43,342 nucleotides of DNA from Deltaproteobacteria bacterium (GCA_021777225.1 JAJYDQ010000033.1:1-43342), one strand, 5' to 3'. Shown: positions 17,393 to 26,410, counted from the first letter of the stretch. Numbers and translations: made by a program. Notes: generated from the letters alone by a model not told the origin.

Positions 17393-17827
17393 TTAAAATG
17401 ATTCGATAATGTCTATTCGTCTTTTGTGACGCCCAGCTTCGAATTCGGTTTTGAGCCATACGTCCAGGATTGATATAGCCAGGTCCTGTCCAAGGACCCT
17501 GGAACCTAAACAAAGGACATTGGAATCATTATGTGCCCTGCTCATACGCGCCTGATATTCGTTTGCGCATAAAGCCGCTCTTATACCCTTGAGCCTGTTG
17601 GCCGCCATAGACATACCGATACCGGTACCGCAGACCAAAACCCCTTTTGGGGCCTTGCCGTCTTGAATTTGCTTACACAGTTCAGCGGCAAATACTGGAT
17701 AGTCGCAAGAGTTTTCAGAGAAACAACCTACATCAAGAACCTCGTACCCTTTTTGGACGAGTTCTTGCTTGACTATTTCCTTCAAATTGAACCCAGCATG
17801 GTCGGACCCGATCAAAACAATCGCCAT
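17393..17827 (-). CDS. rpiB: Ribose-5-phosphate isomerase B
   Basis: The 144-residue protein has the RpiB/LacAB hallmarks: IVLIGSDHAGFNLKEIV at the N-terminus, a DYPVFAAELC segment, VCGTGIGMSMAANRLKGIRAALC with the active-site cysteine region, and ARMSRAHNDSNVLCLGSRVLG. It interconverts ribose-5-phosphate and ribulose-5-phosphate in the pentose phosphate pathway. The ATG at 17825-17827 is 4 bases after the fabF stop and has AGGAGA upstream within the fabF end. A longer reading frame overlapping fabF is not supported by the family alignment. Confidence 0.95.
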   Translation of the reverse strand: MAIVLIGSDHAGFNLKEIVKQELVQKGYEVLDVGCFSENSCDYPVFAAELCKQIQDGKAPKGVLVCGTGIGMSMAANRLKGIRAALCANEYQARMSRAHNDSNVLCLGSRVLGQDLAISILDVWLKTEFEAGRHKRRIDIIESF

Positions 17828-17831
17828 TTTA

Positions 17832-19070
17832 CTAAGGTCTCCTGAACAAAAGGGACACGTTTTGGCCACCAAATGCGAAGCTGTTCGATATAGCGTATTC
17901 GACACTACGATTTACCCGCACGTTGGGCGTGTAATTAAGATCACACTCCGGATCTGGTGAGTCAAGGTTTAATGTTGGAGGTATCATACCGCTCTCCAGA
18001 GTCAGAGCGGTAAATATCGCTTCTATGGCGCCAGCGGCCCCTAAAGTGTGACCCGTCATGGACTTGGTGGAACTGATGGACAATTTATAGGCCGATTTCC
18101 CAAACGAACTTTTAATTGCGAGCGTTTCCGTCTTGTCATTCAATTCGGTGGATGTACCGTGAGCATTTATATATTCAACCCGTTCGGGTTCGATGCCAGC
18201 GTCTTGAATAGCCAAACGCATTGCCTGACTGGCGCCGGCGCCATTCGGATCCGGCATCACTACGTGATAAGCGTCTGATGTGGCGCCATATCCAACTATT
18301 TCAGCATGAATAGTTGCCTCTCGACTTTTCGCATGGTCCATTGATTCCAGGGTCAGCATACCGGCGCCCTCTGCCAACACAAAACCGTCTCTGTCACGGT
18401 CGAATGGTCTAGAGGCTTTTGCCGGTTCGTCATTCCTGGTTGAAAGCGCCCTCAACGCATTGAAAGCCGAGATGGCGAATTCACCCACTACGGCTTCCGC
18501 TCCACCGGTAATTGCAACGTCCGCTGATCCAGACGCTATGAGCCTGTATGCTTCGCCTATTGCTGAGGCGCTGGAAGCGCAAGCGTTGACAATCCCAAAA
18601 TTGGGTCCCTTCAGACCGAATCTCATGGCGATCAATCCGGGCAACAAATTGACTACCGCCATAGGGATCATCATTGGGGGCATCCTTTTTGGGCCCTTTT
18701 CCCTCAACACCTCATATCCAGCCTCGATCGTAGAAAGGCCGCCAATCCCGGATCCTATTACAACTGCGTAACGATATGGATCAGCGGGAGGGGTGATCAA
18801 CCCAGAGGCTTGAACAGCCTCACAGGCCGCAACTAGACCTATTTGCTGATGACGGTCGAGACGGCGTAACTCTTTGACCGGAACGTATTGCAACGGGTCG
18901 AATTCTGACGGAACTTCCCCTGCAATTCTGGTCTGGCACCTTTTAGGATCAAACAAGGTAATTGGGCGAATGCCCGATTGGCCACAAGTGAGCTGATTCC
19001 AGTTTTTATCAACACCTGTGCCGAGACAGGTGACCAAACCCATTCCAGTGATTGCAACCCTACGCCGCAA
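17832..19070 (-). CDS. fabF: 3-oxoacyl-ACP synthase II
   Basis: The 412-residue protein is a full-length condensing enzyme with the Cys-His-His triad: Cys164 in VNACASSASAIGEA, the first His in NAHGTSTELNDKTET and the second in SMTGHTLGAAGAIEA. It elongates acyl-ACP with malonyl-ACP in fatty acid synthesis. It lies in the order acpP-fabF-rpiB-glyA on the minus strand, with 36 bases from acpP. The C-terminus keeps the family's NSFAFGGQNVSLLF motif. No anomaly is seen. Confidence 0.97.
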   Translation of the reverse strand: MRRRVAITGMGLVTCLGTGVDKNWNQLTCGQSGIRPITLFDPKRCQTRIAGEVPSEFDPLQYVPVKELRRLDRHQQIGLVAACEAVQASGLITPPADPYRYAVVIGSGIGGLSTIEAGYEVLREKGPKRMPPMMIPMAVVNLLPGLIAMRFGLKGPNFGIVNACASSASAIGEAYRLIASGSADVAITGGAEAVVGEFAISAFNALRALSTRNDEPAKASRPFDRDRDGFVLAEGAGMLTLESMDHAKSREATIHAEIVGYGATSDAYHVVMPDPNGAGASQAMRLAIQDAGIEPERVEYINAHGTSTELNDKTETLAIKSSFGKSAYKLSISSTKSMTGHTLGAAGAIEAIFTALTLESGMIPPTLNLDSPDPECDLNYTPNVRVNRSVEYAISNSFAFGGQNVSLLFRRP

Positions 19071-19106
19071 GCGTTCCTCCCAACTTTTTACGAATAGAAA
19101 GAATAT

Positions 19107-19352
19107 TTAGGACTTCTTTTGACTAACCTTGATGAAATCAGCCACATCCTGAACCGTTCGGATCTTTTCGACCTCTTCGTCGCTGATTTCCATCCCAAAT
19201 TCATCTTCCAGTAAAGCAATCATGTCGTAAATATCCAAAGATTCCGCGCCCAGATCCTCTACAATCTTGGAATCTAATCGAATATTTTCTTTGTTAACGT
19301 CCACCAGTACTTCAGCGACAAGGTCAACGATCTTTTTTTCAATATCATCCAT
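19107..19352 (-). CDS. acpP: Acyl carrier protein
   Basis: The 81-residue acidic protein has the ACP four-helix pattern. The phosphopantetheine site is GAESLDIYDMIALLEDEFGMEISDEE with Ser38; the usual Asp before the Ser is Glu here, a conservative change. It carries acyl chains for the Fab enzymes encoded around it. GGAGA lies before the ATG. Its position between fabG and fabF is the classical one. Confidence 0.96.
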   Translation of the reverse strand: MDDIEKKIVDLVAEVLVDVNKENIRLDSKIVEDLGAESLDIYDMIALLEDEFGMEISDEEVEKIRTVQDVADFIKVSQKKS

Positions 19353-19450
19353 ACCGGATCTCCTTGAATTTTTTTCACTATTAACAACAGCGAAAAGAGT
19401 TCCTAGTCTAAAGGAAAACAGATTTCGCTGTTCTGTTCATCCCATTGGCG

Positions 19451-20215
19451 TTACATATATAGTCCGCCATTAATTCTAAAAACCTGACCAGTAATATAAT
19501 TAGCCATGTCTGAGCAAAGAAACACAACGCAAGCCGCTACATCTTCCGGTGTCCCAAACCTGCCTAATGGAACATGCTTCAAAATCGCATCGACCTGTTC
19601 CGGATTCAGTTGATTTGACATTCCCCCAGATATCATCCCCGGCGTCACGCAGTTTATCAATATATTGCGAGGCGCCAATTCCCTGGCCAGAGCCTTAGTC
19701 AAGCCGATCAGACCCGCTTTTGCCGCTGAATAGTTTGCCTGTCCAGCGTTTCCCAGTTCTCCCGCCGCAGATGATATATTCACTATTCTACCGTAGCGCT
19801 TCCTAATCATACTTTTGGTCAACATCCTACACATGTTGAAAGCGCCCGTCAGGTTTGTGTTCAGAACATCATTCCAGTCCACGTCCTTCATTCGTCCCAC
19901 GAGGCCGTCTCTCGCGATCCCGGCATTATTAACGAGTATTTCTATTGACTTGCGTTGCTGAAGGATGTCGTTCACATTTTTGTCTACTTGCTCGGAATCA
20001 GAGACGTCGAATTTCAGCAGGGCCCCGTCGCCTCCCAATTCGACAATTGTTCGGAAGGTTTCAGTGGCAGCGTCATCATCAGATTTGTAATTGATTATCA
20101 CGAAGGCGCCATACCTGGCCAAATCAATAGCAATCTGACGCCCTATTCCGCGTGCGCCTCCAGTAACCAGAGCCGTTTGGCCTTTAAAATTCATCCATGG
20201 AACTACGCCGCTCAT
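19451..20215 (-). CDS. fabG: 3-oxoacyl-ACP reductase
   Basis: The 254-residue short-chain dehydrogenase has the Rossmann motif TALVTGGARGIGRQIA, NNAGIARDG, the catalytic Ser-Tyr-Lys set (VNISSAAGELGNAGQANYSAAKAGLIGL) and the FabG C-terminal YITGQVFRINGGLYM. It reduces 3-oxoacyl-ACP with NADPH. The ATG overlaps the fabD stop by 4 bases and has GGAG 7 bases upstream, which supports this start over an ATG 7 codons later. Confidence 0.96.
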   Translation of the reverse strand: MSGVVPWMNFKGQTALVTGGARGIGRQIAIDLARYGAFVIINYKSDDDAATETFRTIVELGGDGALLKFDVSDSEQVDKNVNDILQQRKSIEILVNNAGIARDGLVGRMKDVDWNDVLNTNLTGAFNMCRMLTKSMIRKRYGRIVNISSAAGELGNAGQANYSAAKAGLIGLTKALARELAPRNILINCVTPGMISGGMSNQLNPEQVDAILKHVPLGRFGTPEDVAACVVFLCSDMANYITGQVFRINGGLYM

Positions 20216-21177
20216 GCAAACGCTCCATGGATGTCGTTGATTGTCTGAGAGTCTGACAGAGAAGTGACGGAGACGGTGCGATCAATTCTCCGCATCAAAC
20301 CGGACAAAACTTTTCCAGGCCCAATTTCCAGGAATTGTGAAGCCTTTAAAGAAATCATCTTTCTGATACACGACTCCCAGAGAACAGGAGACACTAGCTG
20401 TTTTAGCAATAGAGCCTTCATATCCATAGGGGTGTCAGGATAAGGTTCAGCGTTTACGTTGGCGATTACGCGAAAACGGAGGGGAGAAAGAACAGTTTCA
20501 TCGATTACCGATTTCAGGCTTTCTCGCGCGGAATCCATGAGACAAGTGTGAAATGCAGACGAAACAGGTAATATGACAACGCGCGACCGCCTTTCTTTAC
20601 TCAATATGTCAGCGGCCCGTTTTAGAGCGTCACAAGTTCCGGATATCACACACTGGTCGGGTGAGTTGTAGTTGGCTATCTCGAGGACCGATCCCCTTTT
20701 TTCGGATTCTACAATCTCGTATATTCTATCAACCGGTACCCCAATAACAGCCGCCATACCGCAGGTCCCGGGAGGCTGAGCTTTGTCCATGGTCTCCGCT
20801 CTAACCTTCACGAGTCTTAGAGCGTCTTCGAAAGTTAGCGCGCCTGCAGCGCACAATGCGCTATACTCGCCAAGAGAGTGTCCTGCCGCAACTATTGGAT
20901 TCAGACCCGGTTGGTTTTCCACTAAACGCCATACCAGCATGGAATGGACAAATATGGCAGGCTGGGTATGAACTGTTTGGTTCAGCTCATTACCGTTGAC
21001 GCCTCCCATAATTCGGCTCAATGAATATCCGAGGATTTCGTCGGCCAAAGCAAGAGTTTCGCGCGAATCATTGTTCTCACGGACAATGTCTAAAGCCATT
21101 CCTGGAAACTGTGACCCCTGTCCGGGGAACATCAAAGCTACGGAATAGTCGCCGGAAGGTACGGGTTCGGGGGCCAT
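20212..21177 (-). CDS. fabD: Malonyl-CoA:ACP transacylase
   Basis: The product of 321 residues has MFPGQGSQFPGMA, the nucleophile elbow GHSLGEYSALCAAGAL (Ser at about 101) and the catalytic His in SSAFHTCLM. It loads malonate onto ACP. I chose the ATG at 21175-21177, preceded by GAAAGAAAGA; a TTG four codons earlier is possible. In many bacteria plsX and fabH lie between rpmF and fabD; here fabD follows rpmF directly by 18 bases. Confidence 0.95.
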   Translation of the reverse strand: MAPEPVPSGDYSVALMFPGQGSQFPGMALDIVRENNDSRETLALADEILGYSLSRIMGGVNGNELNQTVHTQPAIFVHSMLVWRLVENQPGLNPIVAAGHSLGEYSALCAAGALTFEDALRLVKVRAETMDKAQPPGTCGMAAVIGVPVDRIYEIVESEKRGSVLEIANYNSPDQCVISGTCDALKRAADILSKERRSRVVILPVSSAFHTCLMDSARESLKSVIDETVLSPLRFRVIANVNAEPYPDTPMDMKALLLKQLVSPVLWESCIRKMISLKASQFLEIGPGKVLSGLMRRIDRTVSVTSLSDSQTINDIHGAFA

Positions 21178-21195
21178 TCTTTCTTTCAAAACTCG

Positions 21196-21372
21196 CTAGT
21201 CAACATTGAGGACGGTCCGGTCTTTATAATACCCGCAACTCGGACATACTCTGTGGGGCGCTACCGGTTGAGAACATTCCGGGCATTTTGAAAGATTTAT
21301 CGGCGTCAACTTCTTGTGAGTTCGCCTCTTATCACGTCTTGTACGGGATACCCGTTTTTTGGGGACTGGCAT
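21196..21372 (-). CDS. rpmF: Ribosomal protein L32
   Basis: This 58-residue gene begins MPVPKKRVSRTRRDKRRTHK, the near-universal L32 start, and continues with a zinc ribbon of four cysteines at residues 30, 33, 43 and 46 (CPEC and CPSC), so it is the zinc-binding form. L32 is part of the large ribosomal subunit. It lies between yceD and fabD, which is the standard order. It ends NVD before a TAG at 21196-21198. Confidence 0.96.
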   Translation of the reverse strand: MPVPKKRVSRTRRDKRRTHKKLTPINLSKCPECSQPVAPHRVCPSCGYYKDRTVLNVD

Positions 21373-21389
21373 TTTAAATCCTTCTCACA

Positions 21390-21935
21390 TCAATTGTTAA
21401 GTCTTGACTTCAGTATTGCGAGCTTTTTCCAACGAGGATCAACTGATTCCCCCGCAGAACAGGAGCAACCATCATGTTCGATGGCGCCGCCGCATTGGGG
21501 ACAAAGCCCGAGACAATCGTCTTTACACAATGGTTTCATCGGAATGTCCAGAGAAATTTCCTGAACGATCAACTCACCAAGGTCAATTTCTTCATTATGA
21601 ATGATGACTTCGTTGAAATCCAACTCAAAGTTCATCTCATGTTCGTCGTCTTGTCGAATCTCTCGTCGCGCCGCGAGGTCTAGATTGATAGGAATTGAAG
21701 ACTCGAATTGACAAAGACATCTAGAGCAATTCATGGTAATATTGACTTCTACGGCGCCGGAAATCAATATTTCATCAATATCTTTCATAATTGTGACATG
21801 ACCCCTAATCTTGGGATCAATGACAACATCAGTCGGCAATCTTAGGCCTGAAAGCGCCTCGCCCAAAATATTTTTCGATTCATCGAATTGAATTTCCAAA
21901 CCATCGGGCGATATGTCTTCAACCGGAATTTTCAT
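21390..21935 (-). CDS. YceD/DUF177 family protein
   Basis: The 181-residue protein matches the YceD (DUF177) family by its position before rpmF and by its pattern: a beta-rich N-terminal half with a CSRC pair (MNCSRCLCQFE), an acidic middle (IDLGELIVQEISLDIPMKPLC) and the C-terminal cysteine cluster CKDDCLGLCPQCGG. The family is linked to 23S rRNA and large-subunit maturation in plants and bacteria. It is the first gene of the long minus-strand fab run and has a likely promoter upstream. Confidence 0.9.
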   Translation of the reverse strand: MKIPVEDISPDGLEIQFDESKNILGEALSGLRLPTDVVIDPKIRGHVTIMKDIDEILISGAVEVNITMNCSRCLCQFESSIPINLDLAARREIRQDDEHEMNFELDFNEVIIHNEEIDLGELIVQEISLDIPMKPLCKDDCLGLCPQCGGAIEHDGCSCSAGESVDPRWKKLAILKSRLNN

Positions 21936-21979
21936 TTTAATGGCACGGCCTGAAATACTTTTGTCAAGTACAAACTGTA

Positions 21980-22008
21980 AAAATATAGAGATTTATTAAT
22001 TAAGTCAA
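21980..22008 (-). promoter_or_regulatory. Likely sigma-70 promoter of the yceD-rpmF-fab run
   Basis: On the minus strand TTGACT (22003-22008) and TATTTT (21980-21985) are separated by 17 bases, about 45 bases before the yceD ATG. The -35 matches consensus at five of six positions; the -10 at four. A second TTGACA nearer the gene lacks a well-spaced -10. Confidence 0.5.
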
Positions 22009-22052
22009 GCTAAAAAGCTAATTTCCAAATATCATGAAACTTTTTAAGAGTC

Positions 22053-23177
22053 TCAGTTTTGCGTTCCAATACATTTCTGAGAAATTACACTGTCCCATCT
22101 AGCTAACCATTTTTCTATTATTGGGAATACTTCCTCACGCGCCCTCTTGCCCAGCAACAGGTCCACATGACCATAATCCTGCTCTAGTCCCGTCTGTTTA
22201 CCCAAAATCACGCTTTCTCTGACGCAACCGTCGGCGCTAGCTTCACAAACCGATAAAACGGCCTTCTGGGGAGCCATGATATCTTTTGCCCCAGAAATGG
22301 CAAGCAATGGAGTCTTTGATTCTTCGATGCCTTGCAAATAGGGTCTGCCGGAAGGACCTGCGAACTTACCTTCTGAAAGGAATCGAGCCATGTCCGACCA
22401 CAGGGCGCTTGAAGATACCGGCTCAATCCCGATAGCTGAAATCTTGCGAATAACCCACCATTCAATATTTTCCGAACAAAAAAGCGTCGAAAGGAGACCC
22501 GGGCAGAATCTCAAAATCGGGAAAAAACACTTTATCAAAAGAATCATGGGATTGAATGGAATCACTTTTAACACTGCGCCTATTTTCAGGACATGCCTGA
22601 ATTGATGGGTTTGCATTCCTGTAAAATCTGTTGGAGACCCCAATGCTACTGCGGAAGCAACACCTGATGATTTTTTACGCGAGATGTAGGCTTCGATCAG
22701 CATACCACCCATGCTGTGTCCGACCCAGTGGACGGAGTCCGCTCCCGTTTCATTGATCACGTTCCTAATAATCGCCTCCACATCATAGTCGAGGTGATCG
22801 TCAAAACTCCAATTTAGCGGGTTGTCCGACAGAAGTATTCCTGGACGTCCACTGCAGCCCGACCCTCTGAGTTCCGCCACCCATACGTCCCGATTCTGAC
22901 TTCTAAGGTAATCCGCAAGCGAGGGGGCATTGTTCAGGTCGAACATGAATCTGTTTCCGGCAATTCCATGACAAAGTATTACAGGTTTACCGATTCTTGG
23001 GCCTCGCGGCGCATAATTGTGAAGGGCGATCCTCCAGCCATCATCCGTCAATGCAAAAATAGTTCGGTCCTGCTTTGTCTCAGTCGACTCCAGATAGGAC
23101 CACAAAGTGGGCAAAGCATATATTAGGACGCATCCGATAACGCAGACCATGATCACGTCCAAAAAAAAATTTAGCAT
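22053..23177 (-). CDS. Membrane-anchored alpha/beta hydrolase
   Basis: The 374-residue protein starts with a hydrophobic anchor (FFLDVIMVCVIGCVLIYALPTLW) and then has an alpha/beta hydrolase domain: the oxyanion segment VILCHGIAGNRFMF, nucleophile elbow VHWVGHSMGGMLIEA, a probable acid in SGAKDIMAP and the catalytic His in DYGHVDLLLGKRA. The arrangement resembles lipase or PhaC-like hydrolases; the substrate is unknown. I took the ATG at 23175-23177 because GAGGA precedes it by 4 bases; an upstream reading frame adds about 34 residues without support. It is divergent from the VWA-OmpA gene. Confidence 0.83.
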   Translation of the reverse strand: MLNFFLDVIMVCVIGCVLIYALPTLWSYLESTETKQDRTIFALTDDGWRIALHNYAPRGPRIGKPVILCHGIAGNRFMFDLNNAPSLADYLRSQNRDVWVAELRGSGCSGRPGILLSDNPLNWSFDDHLDYDVEAIIRNVINETGADSVHWVGHSMGGMLIEAYISRKKSSGVASAVALGSPTDFTGMQTHQFRHVLKIGAVLKVIPFNPMILLIKCFFPILRFCPGLLSTLFCSENIEWWVIRKISAIGIEPVSSSALWSDMARFLSEGKFAGPSGRPYLQGIEESKTPLLAISGAKDIMAPQKAVLSVCEASADGCVRESVILGKQTGLEQDYGHVDLLLGKRAREEVFPIIEKWLARWDSVISQKCIGTQN

Positions 23178-23334
23178 GACATCCTCATATAATTTTAAAA
23201 CGAACGAGACACAGAAACTCCAGACCATGCCTATTTCGGTATAATTGTTGACAATATGGGCATCCTCTGCTAATTGCAAGCAAATCAGAAAAAGGCCGTT
23301 ATTTTGCGGCTACAGGCTCTCTCAGGAGCGAGTA

Positions 23335-24387
23335 ATGCGAACTTCCCGGCGTTTTCTAGGCCGTTTAATCATAATTCTTCCTTTGATCGTTTGTTTAACC
23401 CTCTTCAGTCGAGGCGCTTTTGGTGATGATTGTCGCAAAGTCATCAACATTCTTGTGCTGTTTGACGCCTCGGGTTTTATGAAAGAGAAGGATCATTACC
23501 AAATTCTGTTAAGACAAATGGATTTATTTGGGAAAGCCATGCCCTTGACAGCAGACGGTTTTTTTAACGTAGGCCTTAGACATTACGGCTTAAAGGTCGG
23601 AATGGGTTGCAATAGCACTGAAAGTATTCTGGCTATACAGCCGTGGGACCCGGAGAGATTTATTAATTCATTTCCCAAGACAGTATCTTACGGGACCAGC
23701 GCTATTGCCGCCGGATTGCGCGCCTCCGGTGACGAGATCGCGTCAGCGAATGGCAAAAGCATCATATTGCTTATTGGTGGTGGTATGGATTCATGCAAGG
23801 CGGACCCAATCAAAACAGCGGAGCAGATTTGTAGGAATAATCCCGATCTTGAGATACACACTTTCCAGATCGGAAACTCTCAGGATGGGACATATTTTCT
23901 CAAGGGAATTGCTCAGGTAGGAAGAGGAGAGTACCATAACGTTGCGGAATTTGGTTCGCCGGCGGGATGGCACGCGTGGATGCTGAAATATTGGGTCAAA
24001 CCGTGTGCTGGAACGTCTAGGCCCGCCCCGGCCGGATTTAGCCCTATATTGTTCGATTTCAACAGTTTTTCCGTAGCGTCCAAGGATCCTGCCACAAATG
24101 CTGCGAACAGGGCTACTCTTGACGCTGTTGCTGTGGCGTTGCGACAAAATCCAAATTCCAGGGTTACGCTCAATGGTTATTCTGATGGACGAGGAAAGCC
24201 TGAACAGAATCTCGCCATTGCGCGTAAACGCGCTGAGAGTGTGGCTCAATTTCTTGCTACCATGTATGGTATTCCGAGATCTCGGATTCGCGTTATGGCC
24301 ATGTCCGCCGGTCAGTCGCCAGCGTCCAGTCCATATGGTCAGGATGATCGAGGGAGTCGTAGAGTAGAAATAGAGTTGAACCAGTAA
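23335..24387 (+). CDS. Exported von Willebrand A-OmpA domain protein
   Basis: The 350-residue protein has a signal peptide (RFLGRLIIILPLIVCLTLFSRGAFG), a VWA-like domain (about 36-215) starting INILVLFDASGFM, and an OmpA/MotB-like C-terminal domain (about 230-350) with NSRVTLNGYSDGRGKPEQNLAIARKRAESV and RVMAMSAGQSP...DDRGSRRVEIEL. The OmpA domain is expected to bind peptidoglycan. The VWA metal site normally reads DxSxS; here the third residue is Phe (DASGF), so metal binding may be altered. AGGAG lies 6 bases before the ATG. It is followed by a TPR protein, perhaps a partner. The biological role is unknown. Confidence 0.84.
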   Translation: MRTSRRFLGRLIIILPLIVCLTLFSRGAFGDDCRKVINILVLFDASGFMKEKDHYQILLRQMDLFGKAMPLTADGFFNVGLRHYGLKVGMGCNSTESILAIQPWDPERFINSFPKTVSYGTSAIAAGLRASGDEIASANGKSIILLIGGGMDSCKADPIKTAEQICRNNPDLEIHTFQIGNSQDGTYFLKGIAQVGRGEYHNVAEFGSPAGWHAWMLKYWVKPCAGTSRPAPAGFSPILFDFNSFSVASKDPATNAANRATLDAVAVALRQNPNSRVTLNGYSDGRGKPEQNLAIARKRAESVAQFLATMYGIPRSRIRVMAMSAGQSPASSPYGQDDRGSRRVEIELNQ

Positions 24388-24600
24388 TACGGAGAGGCTG
24401 AAACTAGGGGGAAATTGGCTTCATTCCGATCAGATACACCATTGCTTTGCATGCGCTTTTACAGGCGCAATTACCTCACAAGATCCCTGTCCGCAAGTTC
24501 TTCTCATTTCAGCATGGACATACTCTCGCAAAAACAAATGTGCCGCACAAGACAAGAAAAAGCTGCGAACCGCTTGTTACATTTATGCGATTTGTTTAAA

Positions 24601-25191
24601 ATGTACAAACGAACCACACCGTGTCACGTGGAGAACAACATTTACAACATTTTGGGCAAATATTGGTTGGCCGCTTTTTTTTCTGCTATGATTGTTATTT
24701 TTTGGACGGGTGAGCCTTTCGGCCAAAACAATGGAACGCAAGATTTACAGGTCCTAAGGTTGTTGAATGTCGGAAAATCACTTATACAAAGGATGCATTA
24801 CCTTGAGGCCTTTGATCTGCTGGAGGAAGCCAGGGATTCTCTGGATGTTTCTGGATCTGATCGACCAGAACTTTATGCGGACATTCTCTATGAATTGGCC
24901 CAAGCCAAGATAAAGGCAAGATTGTATCAAAATTTTCCGGCTTATTATGTGAAAACCGCACTAGACGATATTCAGGCTTCCAACAGGATTCGGGAGCGAT
25001 CGGACACCACTGCTCCGCAAAAACTCGCTGACGGATATTATCTTGAGGGTTTTATCCATAAGAAGTTTTTCATGCGTAGAGAACAGGCTGAAAAGAATTT
25101 CTTGAAGGCTCTCAAGATCGATCCAGGATCCGTAGCTGCAAAACGGGAATTGAGCGAGCTGATTGGAAATGACGATAAGGAAATCAAATAA
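24601..25191 (+). CDS. TPR-containing protein with an N-terminal membrane segment, unknown function
   Basis: The product of about 196 residues has a hydrophobic segment (YWLAAFFSAMIVIFWTGEPFG), probably a signal peptide or anchor, followed by helical repeats of TPR type (LLNVGKSLIQRMHYLEAFDLLEEA, LYADILYELAQAKIKARLY, ADGYYLEGFIHKKFFMRREQAEKNFLKALKIDP). The open frame extends upstream to 24415, but those residues look non-coding in composition and no good ribosome-binding site marks any start; the ATG at 24601 is my choice because it gives a sensible leader. It lies 200 bases after the VWA-OmpA gene and may act with it at the envelope, which is only an inference. Confidence 0.6.
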   Translation: MYKRTTPCHVENNIYNILGKYWLAAFFSAMIVIFWTGEPFGQNNGTQDLQVLRLLNVGKSLIQRMHYLEAFDLLEEARDSLDVSGSDRPELYADILYELAQAKIKARLYQNFPAYYVKTALDDIQASNRIRERSDTTAPQKLADGYYLEGFIHKKFFMRREQAEKNFLKALKIDPGSVAAKRELSELIGNDDKEIK

Positions 25192-25248
25192 TGTGGCTTC
25201 TCAGTCTTGGTCTGCCCCGAATACAAAATTGTGGAACATGAGGAATAA

Positions 25249-25491
25249 ATGTCACTAGATCTTAAAGGATCAGTCGAAACTGACAATTTTGATGTTGGTT
25301 TAGAGAAGCTAAAGGTAATAGTGGAAAAGATGGAGAGTGGAGGGCTTGGTCTGCAGGAAAGCCTGAGGTTGTTTGAAGAAGGTGTGGGAGTTTCGCGAAC
25401 ATTGTTCGAAATATTGAGTCAGTCGGAAGGTAAAGTTGAGGAACTTTTGGCCGATCTGGACCGTATTTCGTTCAGTCGTGGAGAAGGTTAG
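25249..25491 (+). CDS. xseB: Exodeoxyribonuclease VII small subunit
   Basis: The 80-residue protein fits XseB: FDVGLEKLKVIVEKMESGGLGLQESLRLFEEGVGVSRTL is the conserved two-helix core. It binds XseA to form exonuclease VII, which degrades single-stranded DNA. AGGAA lies 3-4 bases before the ATG. It is directly upstream of ispA and dxs, a very common gene order. The xseA gene is not in this window. Confidence 0.95.
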   Translation: MSLDLKGSVETDNFDVGLEKLKVIVEKMESGGLGLQESLRLFEEGVGVSRTLFEILSQSEGKVEELLADLDRISFSRGEG

Positions 25492-25495
25492 TTTA

Positions 25496-26392
25496 TTGGA
25501 TTCAGTCCTTGAAAAATTTATTTCCCAAAACCGAGACCTAGTAGACGAGGCCCTGGACAAATTTGTCCCGAGCGCTGAACTGGAACCTCAGTCTCTACAC
25601 GAGGCCATGCGATACAGTATTTTCGCTGGCGGGAAACGTATCAGACCTATTCTGGCAATGACCGCTGCGGAGATTGTCGGCGCTGACAAATCGGACATAA
25701 TGCCTTTAGCTGTAGCATTGGAGTGTGTCCATACGTATTCTCTTATTCATGACGATTTGCCGGCCATGGATAATGACGATTATCGCAGGGGCAAGCCAAC
25801 TTGCCACAAAGTTTTCGGGGAAGCCACTGCAATTCTGGCGGGCGACGCTTTAGTCACCCTTGCCTTTGAGATTCTCGGTTCTGTAGAATTATCAAGGATA
25901 TTTCCGTGTCATCGTGTCCTGGCGGTCATCCGTGATGTGGCTGAAGCCTGTGGTTCGAGAGGATTGATAGCAGGACAGGCGTTGGACATGTATTTCGAGG
26001 GGAAACCAGCGGACAACGCAGCGATAGAAAAGATAATACTTAACAAAACAGCGGCCCTCATAAGGGCCGCTGTCACAAGTGGGGCCCTGCTGGCGGGGGC
26101 GGACAGAGCTCAGTTAGACATCTTTTACAAGTTTGGAGAAAAACTCGGGATCATTTTCCAGATAAGGGACGATTTGTTGGACTTGGAAGGTGATCCGGAA
26201 AAACTTGGCAAGGCGGTGAAGAAAGATGGAAAGCGGGGTAAGGCCACTTATCCGTCTTTACATGGAGCCGATCATTCGAGACGGTTAATTCTAAATCTTC
26301 TAGCCGAGGCTAGAGAATTGATTAAACCTTTTGGCGAAACAGCTCGTTGTTTGGTATTGCTCACGGAATTTGTCGCCCGGCGGATGAGTTAA
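25496..26392 (+). CDS. ispA: Geranyl/farnesyl diphosphate synthase
   Basis: The 298-residue polyprenyl synthetase has both aspartate-rich motifs, HDDLPAMDNDDYRRGKP (first DD at about 86-87) and QIRDDLLDLEGDPEKLGK, plus the GGKRIRPIL substrate site. It condenses isopentenyl diphosphate with allylic diphosphates to C15 or C20 chains. I chose a TTG start at 25496, four bases after the xseB stop, because GGAGAAGG lies 8 bases upstream and the resulting N-terminus (MDSVLEKFISQ) is typical. An earlier in-frame GTG (25478) would overlap xseB. It is followed by dxs, which supplies its precursors. Confidence 0.94.
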   Translation: MDSVLEKFISQNRDLVDEALDKFVPSAELEPQSLHEAMRYSIFAGGKRIRPILAMTAAEIVGADKSDIMPLAVALECVHTYSLIHDDLPAMDNDDYRRGKPTCHKVFGEATAILAGDALVTLAFEILGSVELSRIFPCHRVLAVIRDVAEACGSRGLIAGQALDMYFEGKPADNAAIEKIILNKTAALIRAAVTSGALLAGADRAQLDIFYKFGEKLGIIFQIRDDLLDLEGDPEKLGKAVKKDGKRGKATYPSLHGADHSRRLILNLLAEARELIKPFGETARCLVLLTEFVARRMS

Positions 26393-26410
26393 TTTTTTTG
26401 CGGATGGGAA

